Shown here: piece by piece, positions 26,504-32,212 of the stretch
Layout of the letters: the number at the start of each line of letters is the position of its first letter
How positions within the stretch are numbered: the stretch's first letter is position 1
NCBI GenBank assembly: GCA_031278605.1
Contig: JAITKB010000098.1
Span: forward strand, 1-32,212
Source: Tannerellaceae bacterium
GTDB taxonomy: Bacteria; Bacteroidota; Bacteroidia; Bacteroidales; Tannerellaceae
Length of the DNA: 32,212 nucleotides
Direction of reading: 5' to 3'
Translations under genes and position numbers: made by a program
The notes under the pieces: generated by a model
What the model saw: the letters and a program-made list of their open reading frames with translations, nothing else
The model's database searches: none
Told to the model about the DNA's origin: nothing

Positions 26504-28177
26504 TTATCCTCCTCCCTCCACGGTGAAGGAGGCTGTTGCACGTATCGGGCGGCCGTCGCGGGTGAGGCCTTCTACGGTTATCAGGAATGAGCCGGTGAAG
26601 TCCGATGTCGTGAAGGGCAGGGTGAGGGTGGAAGTGCCGTTGGTCCGCACCTCCGGCGCCCAGAGGAGAGTATGGCGGTAGTCGGGCACAGGCGAGCGGT
26701 CTCCGTCGCAATAGGCCGGAGCGTAGAAAGAGCGGCGGAGCTGCGTGCCCTCGTAATCCGTGAGGCGAAGCCAAGTCGAAGAGGCGAGGGTGGGATGGTC
26801 GTTGCGGAAACTGGTGAACGAGGCGATGCCCTCGAAGCGCCGACCGCCGAAGTAAAACGGATCGCGGTATACGTCCACCCGCTTGAGCCGGCGAACGTCG
26901 TAGTTGTACAAAAACGTGTGATCCGGAATGGGAATCCCGTCGAGCAGCACCAGCGAAGGATGGCCCGGGGAGAAATCCCGGAGGATGACCGACAGCCTGC
27001 GGAGGCCGTTCTCCGTCCGGAACGTGAGGTAGGGTATAAACTCCACGAACATCTCCTGCATCTGCGCAAAGCGCGTGTATTCATCCAGCAGATAGCGAAC
27101 GTCCGGCTGCCACCGGAAACAGGATTCCGAGGGCGTCGTACGGCTTATCGAATCGTAGGTAAACGAATACAGGGTCTGCACGCCCACGCTACGTTGCACC
27201 AACGCCTCCTCCCAGGCGGGATGGACGGCAAAGGAGGGCATAGGCAAGGGGCTATGGGTGACAAAGGGCGATTGAAGTTCGATGCGGCAAGCCTTACCTT
27301 CTTCGTTCGGGAAGGCTGCGAGGCCCACGCGCCGTTTCCCGCCGATGCGCTCGGTGTAGAAGGTTACGGCGGAGGATTGTTCGTTGACCTCGCTGCCGAA
27401 GAGGCGGATGTCGTCGCCTGCAAAACCCATCAAAGCCCAGGCTTTTGCCGGCAACGGTTCGCCTGTTTGCGCATCGACCATTCGTCCCTGTATGATGTGT
27501 CCTTCGTATTCCGGTCGGATGAAGTTCTTTTCTTCCCAGTCCGCTTGGGGGAGGGAGGCTATCTGTGTGCTCCAGCGGACGATGTCTGTTGTTTCCGGCA
27601 CGGGGATAAACTCGCTTCCGGCTACCGATACCGCCAGGGAATGTAGGTCGGCGGGCAATCCCTTGATGTGCAACTCACCCTGCGAACGCAGGGGATAAGC
27701 CGGGGCAGAGGGCCTGACGCTCACCCCTGCTTCGGCAACCGGAAGAATATCCGGGGCGGGCGATACAAGGCTTGTATCCGTGGGGACGCTGCGGTCGGTA
27801 CGATACGTATTCACGATGCCTATTGTTTTGCGGAAATACACCTCTGCGCCTTCGTTCTGCATATAGCGCGTATAGGCGATGAGGTGGTAATAACCGCTGG
27901 GCAAACGCGAAGGCAACTCCATCCATCCCTGACCCAGGCCGTCGGAGATCTCCAGCTTCACCTGTATCTGGGGTTGGGAGCCGTTGAGCAATTCCACATA
28001 GCCCACCTTACTGAGGTCGATGGGTTTGCCTTGGTGGTTTGTCAGATAGAGTTTCATCCACAGGTGTTCACCCGAAAGATAAACCTGTTTGTCGGTTTGC
28101 AGGTAGATGCGTTCGCGCACTTCCGACCGACCGGGGGCGGCGAGCAGGAGGAGAAGAAAAAGGATAGATGCTTTCAT
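26504..28177 (-). CDS. exported macroglobulin (MG2)-like protein with C-terminal plug-like domain
   Basis: 'ERIYLQTDKQVYLSGEHLWMKLYLTNHQGKPIDLSKVGYVELLN' MG2-like; C-terminal 'SLVLLDGIPIPDHTFLYNYDVRRLKRVDVYRDPFYFGGRRFEGIASF' resembles a TonB plug. Confidence 0.75.
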   Translation of the reverse strand: MKASILFLLLLLAAPGRSEVRERIYLQTDKQVYLSGEHLWMKLYLTNHQGKPIDLSKVGYVELLNGSQPQIQVKLEISDGLGQGWMELPSRLPSGYYHLIAYTRYMQNEGAEVYFRKTIGIVNTYRTDRSVPTDTSLVSPAPDILPVAEAGVSVRPSAPAYPLRSQGELHIKGLPADLHSLAVSVAGSEFIPVPETTDIVRWSTQIASLPQADWEEKNFIRPEYEGHIIQGRMVDAQTGEPLPAKAWALMGFAGDDIRLFGSEVNEQSSAVTFYTERIGGKRRVGLAAFPNEEGKACRIELQSPFVTHSPLPMPSFAVHPAWEEALVQRSVGVQTLYSFTYDSISRTTPSESCFRWQPDVRYLLDEYTRFAQMQEMFVEFIPYLTFRTENGLRRLSVILRDFSPGHPSLVLLDGIPIPDHTFLYNYDVRRLKRVDVYRDPFYFGGRRFEGIASFTSFRNDHPTLASSTWLRLTDYEGTQLRRSFYAPAYCDGDRSPVPDYRHTLLWAPEVRTNGTSTLTLPFTTSDFTGSFLITVEGLTRDGRPIRATASFTVEGGG

Positions 28178-28180
28178 GGT

Positions 28181-30667
28181 TCAGAACCTGATGTTGTAAG
28201 ATACGTATGGGATGGGAACGCCGAAGATGGCGAGTTGATAACTTTTAAGGCTCCCTTCCTCGGACAGGTAATACACGGAGTAGACGTTCCTGCGCCCGGT
28301 TACGTTGTATACGCCGAGGGAGACGGAACTGTGCGTGAGGTTGGTGAGGTGGTGGCTGGGTTCGATGTTCAGGGCGATGTCCAGGCGGAAGAAGTCGGGG
28401 ATGCGGTATTGATTCCGTTCGGAGAAGTACACAAACTCGCCGCCGGCATAATAATGTTTGCTTACGGGGAGGCTGATGGGGCGTCCGGTGCTGTAATCGC
28501 AGTTGAGGGACATGCTGTAACGTTGCGTAAACTTATAGTTGCCCACCAGCTTCACGTCGTGCGGCTTGTCGTAATCGGCCGGATACCAGCGGCCGTTGTT
28601 TACCGGCGTTGCGATGCGTGCATCGTTTTGGCGGAGCAGGGTGCGCGAATAAGAGTAGCTGATCCACCCATTGAGTTTGCCTGCTGTTTTGCGCAGCATC
28701 ACCTCCAGGCCGTAGGCTTTGCCTTGGGTATTCACCACATCGGTTTCGATGTGATGGTTCATCAGCAGTTCGGCTCCGCTACGGTAATCCAGGTAATCGT
28801 TCATGGTTTTGTAGTAGGCTTCTATGGAGGTTTCCAGCAGGAGTTTGGGGAAGTTGCCGTAGAGTCCGGCGGTTGTTTGCGCTCCGGTTTGCGGGCGTAT
28901 GTTTGCATCGCTGAGTTTCCAGGTGTCGTTAGGGGCCATGATGGTGGTATTGGAGAGTTTGTGGATGTTCTGCCGCATGGTGTTGTATCCGGCCTTGAAG
29001 GAGAAGCCCCGGGCAAACTCATAGCGTGCCGAGAGGCGGAACTCCGGGCCGTGATACGTCTGGTAAATGCTCCCCTTCTCGGCCGTTACGGTCTGGGCGA
29101 TGCTGGAGAGCGTGGGCAAAACATCTTCTTCGTAATGGTTGTAGGTGCGCGCACCCAGGGCGTTGTACACCGTGTAGCGCAGTCCCAGGTCTATGGAGAG
29201 GCTGCGGGAGATGTCCCAGCGGTTGCCGGCATAGAGGGCCGATTCCAGGGCATGTTCCCGTTGCATAGGGTCGTCGATCACCAGGGATTCCCGATTGAAG
29301 GGGGCGTAATGTCCGGGGTTGAGGTTGTACAGGAGGCTGCTCAGCCCGAAATTCACGGTATGTTGCGCGGCATGACGCGTGAAGTCCAGCCGTGCGTAGT
29401 ATTGGTCGATGCCGAAGGTGAGGTTGTAGGCGTTGGCCGGTATTTCGGTGTTTTGGGTGTGATAATCGTAATGATCGTACCCGGCGGTTAGTGCGGCCAG
29501 GAGTTTGGGGCTGAAGATGTGCCTCCATTTCAGGGCGGCGTTGGCATTGCGGTAGGCATAATGCTCGCCGGTATTGAAGCTGAAGCGGTCGCGGCTGAAG
29601 TAGCCGTGGGCTGTCAGGTTATCGTAGTTGCTGAACTTATGGGCGATGGAGGCGTTCAGGTCATAGAAGCCTGCGTTCCCGTGGCGGTACCCGCTTTTTT
29701 CGGGCAGTTGCCTTAGGATCCAATCCGAATACGTGGTACGTCCTCCAACGAGGTAAGAGGTTTTCCCTCCGGGCATCGGCCCTTCCAGGGTGAGTTGGCT
29801 GGTGAGCAACCCCAGGCTGGCCGAACCGACGAATTTCTCCTTGTTCCCTTCCCTTCCGTTTATTTCGAGCACCGAGGAGATGCGCCCGCCGTATTCCGGG
29901 GGGATGCTGCTTTTGAAGAGTTCCATATCCTGCACTACTTCGGGGTTGATGGCCGAGAAGAAGCCGAAGAGATGCGTAGGGTTGTAGATGGTTCCTGCGT
30001 TGAGGAGGATGAGGTTTTGGTCGGTGGCTCCTCCTCTTACGTTGAAACCTCCCGAAACTTCTCCCACGGTTTTGACGCCCGGCAGCGAGGTGACGATACG
30101 CATGATGTCGCGTTCGCCGAAGACGGTTGGGATATTTTTGATGGCTTTCACTTCCAGGCGTTCGACGCCGAGGGTGGTTCCCCGCACGTTTTCCCTCATG
30201 GATGAGGAGGAGATCAGTATTTCGTCCAGTTCATAGACGGGCAGATCCGCTTCTTCCGTGCGGGGAGGTTGCGTTTCAAACACCGTGGGCTGCGTGGCGA
30301 TGGTTTCTTCGCGCCGGACTACCTGCTCGAAATATCCTGGGGGGAGGGAAGTCATCAACTCGGCATTGGGAGTGAGGAACAGGCTGTTTTTGTACTGCGA
30401 CACGTTCAGGGCTGTTTCTTTCAGGGCCGTACGCAACGCTTCGAGCGGCTCTGCGTTGTGAACCCGGAGGGTAATCTTGAGCGTATCCACCTGCTGCGGG
30501 AGGTAGAAGACGCGCAGGGGGGTATGTTCCTCAATGTAGCGGAAGAGTTCCGTTGCCGGGCGTTGCTCCAGGCTAAGGGTGAGACGCTCCTGTCCCCAAG
30601 GGGTAGCGGGCAGGGCCAGGAGAAGGAGAAGGGGGAGGTGTATTCTTGGTATGATCTTCATCATCAT
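28181..30667 (-). CDS. TonB-dependent receptor with N-terminal STN-like domain
   Basis: STN-like 'LEQRPATELFRYIEEHTPLRVFYLPQQVDTLKITLRVHNAEPLEALRTALKETALNV'; plug 'RIVTSLPGVKTVGEVSGGFNVRGGATDQNLILLNAGTIYNPTHLFGFFSAINPEVV'. Confidence 0.9.
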   Translation of the reverse strand: MMMKIIPRIHLPLLLLLALPATPWGQERLTLSLEQRPATELFRYIEEHTPLRVFYLPQQVDTLKITLRVHNAEPLEALRTALKETALNVSQYKNSLFLTPNAELMTSLPPGYFEQVVRREETIATQPTVFETQPPRTEEADLPVYELDEILISSSSMRENVRGTTLGVERLEVKAIKNIPTVFGERDIMRIVTSLPGVKTVGEVSGGFNVRGGATDQNLILLNAGTIYNPTHLFGFFSAINPEVVQDMELFKSSIPPEYGGRISSVLEINGREGNKEKFVGSASLGLLTSQLTLEGPMPGGKTSYLVGGRTTYSDWILRQLPEKSGYRHGNAGFYDLNASIAHKFSNYDNLTAHGYFSRDRFSFNTGEHYAYRNANAALKWRHIFSPKLLAALTAGYDHYDYHTQNTEIPANAYNLTFGIDQYYARLDFTRHAAQHTVNFGLSSLLYNLNPGHYAPFNRESLVIDDPMQREHALESALYAGNRWDISRSLSIDLGLRYTVYNALGARTYNHYEEDVLPTLSSIAQTVTAEKGSIYQTYHGPEFRLSARYEFARGFSFKAGYNTMRQNIHKLSNTTIMAPNDTWKLSDANIRPQTGAQTTAGLYGNFPKLLLETSIEAYYKTMNDYLDYRSGAELLMNHHIETDVVNTQGKAYGLEVMLRKTAGKLNGWISYSYSRTLLRQNDARIATPVNNGRWYPADYDKPHDVKLVGNYKFTQRYSMSLNCDYSTGRPISLPVSKHYYAGGEFVYFSERNQYRIPDFFRLDIALNIEPSHHLTNLTHSSVSLGVYNVTGRRNVYSVYYLSEEGSLKSYQLAIFGVPIPYVSYNIRF

Positions 30668-30669
30668 GG

Positions 30670-31359
30670 TTATGGATTTAAGGATTCATAATACATTACG
30701 GTGCGGACGATTGCCTCGTGTGCTTCCTGTCTGAAGTTGAGTTGTTGACGACGGAAGAACAGTTTCAGTTCTTTTTTCTTTCCTGCAAAGAGTTTGAGCA
30801 GGCTGTTTTTGCTTCCCACGCTGTGGTATTGTCCGTCTTTATGGATATAAAACCTTGTGCGTGTGGTGAAGGTCTGTTCGATATTCATCCCGTTTGTCAT
30901 GCGTTCGATGAGTTTGGTTTGACGTTTCCACACGGAATATTTGCCGTTGTAGAGTCGGGCGTAGTAGCCTGGGGAGGGAAGGGCGGTTTCTTTCCCGTCG
31001 TTGTAGATAAGCGTGTAGGAAGAAAAGACAACCGAGTCGACCCGTTCCGACGGCAGGGCGATACCGGCGTGAAATTCCGGGGCGAGCACCACGAGTTCGT
31101 CTGTATATACATTGACGCGCATGGGTTGTTGCGGATAGGTTCGTTTGGCGAAATACAGTGTTCCTTCGCGGTAGTGTTCCGTATCCAGGTAGGGGTGTTG
31201 ATGGATGTGTGCGTAAGTGGTTTCTTCCTTGCCCGCATAGAGAACCGCCCGGGCTCCGGCGTGGAGCAGGTAGTTGTTTATTTCCTTTTCCTGTGCCCGG
31301 GCTGCGGAGAAGATGGTCGTCAGACACAAGCTGCAAAGTACGTATCGTTTCATCGGCAT
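30670..31359 (-). CDS. exported hypothetical protein
   Basis: Signal peptide 'MPMKRYVLCSLCLTTIFSAARAQ'; start chosen inside ORF 30670..31668; lies between the DUF4249 and TonB receptor genes. Confidence 0.75.
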   Translation of the reverse strand: MPMKRYVLCSLCLTTIFSAARAQEKEINNYLLHAGARAVLYAGKEETTYAHIHQHPYLDTEHYREGTLYFAKRTYPQQPMRVNVYTDELVVLAPEFHAGIALPSERVDSVVFSSYTLIYNDGKETALPSPGYYARLYNGKYSVWKRQTKLIERMTNGMNIEQTFTTRTRFYIHKDGQYHSVGSKNSLLKLFAGKKKELKLFFRRQQLNFRQEAHEAIVRTVMYYESLNP

Positions 31360-31384
31360 ATATCTATATATAATTAATGCGTTG

Positions 31385-32212
31385 TCACCAATGTTCCGTG
31401 GGCCAACCCTGCGGTTTGTCTTTGGAGGCGTGCGCCCTTTCCCGGCAATCCACGCAGCGGGAATCGTACACGACGGATGTCTTGTAGGAGAAGATAGAAA
31501 AGATGCGATTGGTGCTCCAAGCGGAAGGGGTGCATCTGCGAGCCAAACTTGCCCAGTAGGTGGCCGGGACTTCGTAGAAACCTTCCCTCTCCCATACGTA
31601 AAGATCCTTCCGGGTGGTGGTCGCCACCTCGATGTAACCGACCACCAGACGTTCGGGGTCCTTTGCACAACGGATATTCCCCCGCAATCCGGCAGTCAGT
31701 ATGGGGCTAAACAGATCTCCGGTGCGTTCGATGCGTTCCTGCAGATCGGCAAAGTATCGGTAGGCGGCTTCGCGGAGTTGCATTTGCCGGGCTTCGATGT
31801 GATAAAGGATGGACAAACGATCATCGTCGCAGGGGATTTCCAGAATCTTTTGCCTGGAAACGATGTTTTGGGAGAGTTTCTCCGTATCGCCGAGCAATAA
31901 AACTTTGGAAGAATCCCTGCCCCAGCAGTAATAAGTGTTCTCGGAGGTATACATGGAGTGAAAAATTACGGTCCCATTCGGCCCCCAGCGGGCGTTGGCA
32001 TAAAAGTCGGCCATCACCTCCCAGGTTTCGTTGTACATCCAGCGGTAATAATTCGTTCCGTTCGCCCCACCGTCGGTGGATATGCGGACAAAAACGGGAG
32101 CGCCCTTTTCGTCCTTTGTCAAAAAGAGGCTGTCAATCTCCGCCGTCAGGATGGGCGAAAGGTATTCGGACTGAAAGACTTCACCATCGACGTCCACGGA
32201 AAGCCGGTATTG
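31385..32212 (-). CDS. DUF4249 domain-containing protein (5' end beyond window)
   Basis: Frame stays open to the window edge (QYRLSVDVDGEVFQSEYL...); C-terminal 'SRCVDCRERAHASKDKPQGW' is typical of DUF4249. Confidence 0.78.
   Translation of the reverse strand, partial: QYRLSVDVDGEVFQSEYLSPILTAEIDSLFLTKDEKGAPVFVRISTDGGANGTNYYRWMYNETWEVMADFYANARWGPNGTVIFHSMYTSENTYYCWGRDSSKVLLLGDTEKLSQNIVSRQKILEIPCDDDRLSILYHIEARQMQLREAAYRYFADLQERIERTGDLFSPILTAGLRGNIRCAKDPERLVVGYIEVATTTRKDLYVWEREGFYEVPATYWASLARRCTPSAWSTNRIFSIFSYKTSVVYDSRCVDCRERAHASKDKPQGWPTEHW

Noticed and set aside
27668-29491. 607-aa plus-strand ORF antisense to the MG/plug and TonB receptor genes
   Set aside because: Shadow ORF; the opposite strand encodes clear family-level proteins, and the translation resembles no known protein.
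13927-29725. Identical 18-mer TGCCTTAGGATCCAATCC near 13927 and 29708
   Set aside because: Both copies encode the same peptide DWILRQL in tamB and the TonB receptor with the same codons; flanks diverge at once, so likely coincidence rather than a mobile repeat.

Overview
This 32.2 kb window is a gene-dense Bacteroidales-type chromosomal segment, judged from TAnnTTTG -7 promoter motifs, TamL/TamB, TonB-dependent receptors, DUF6261, DUF1599, DUF4625 and DUF4249. The + strand from 0 to 7.2 kb carries a methyltransferase-like protein, PduO-type cobalamin adenosyltransferase, a small DUF2795-like protein, ZnuA/ZnuC-like zinc ABC components with no permease, an NAD-dependent epimerase, ProS, a tmRNA gene with tag GENNYAYAA, and a DUF1599 protein. 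The - strand from 7.2 to 18 kb, in transcription order, is a NarL-type response regulator, an AspT/YidE-type transporter, a 42-bp non-coding tandem repeat array, a DUF6261-family protein, tamB and tamL. From 18 to 32 kb there is an uncharacterised protein, a nucleoside kinase, an EamA transporter, a META lipoprotein, an HTH regulator divergent from a probable metal-acquisition locus (His/Cys-rich peptide, TonB receptor, His-tailed DUF4625 lipoprotein), a GNAT, and a - strand operon of DUF4249, a hypothetical, an STN-TonB receptor and an MG/plug-like protein. The most unusual signal is the array at about 15318-15569: six head-to-tail degenerate 42-bp units. Five carry the same CCGC/GCGG mini-hairpin in fixed register with a variable loop. 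It sits immediately upstream of the DUF6261 gene, which itself abuts tamB. I propose the array plus DUF6261 as a candidate undescribed repeat-RNA/protein module; this is inference.
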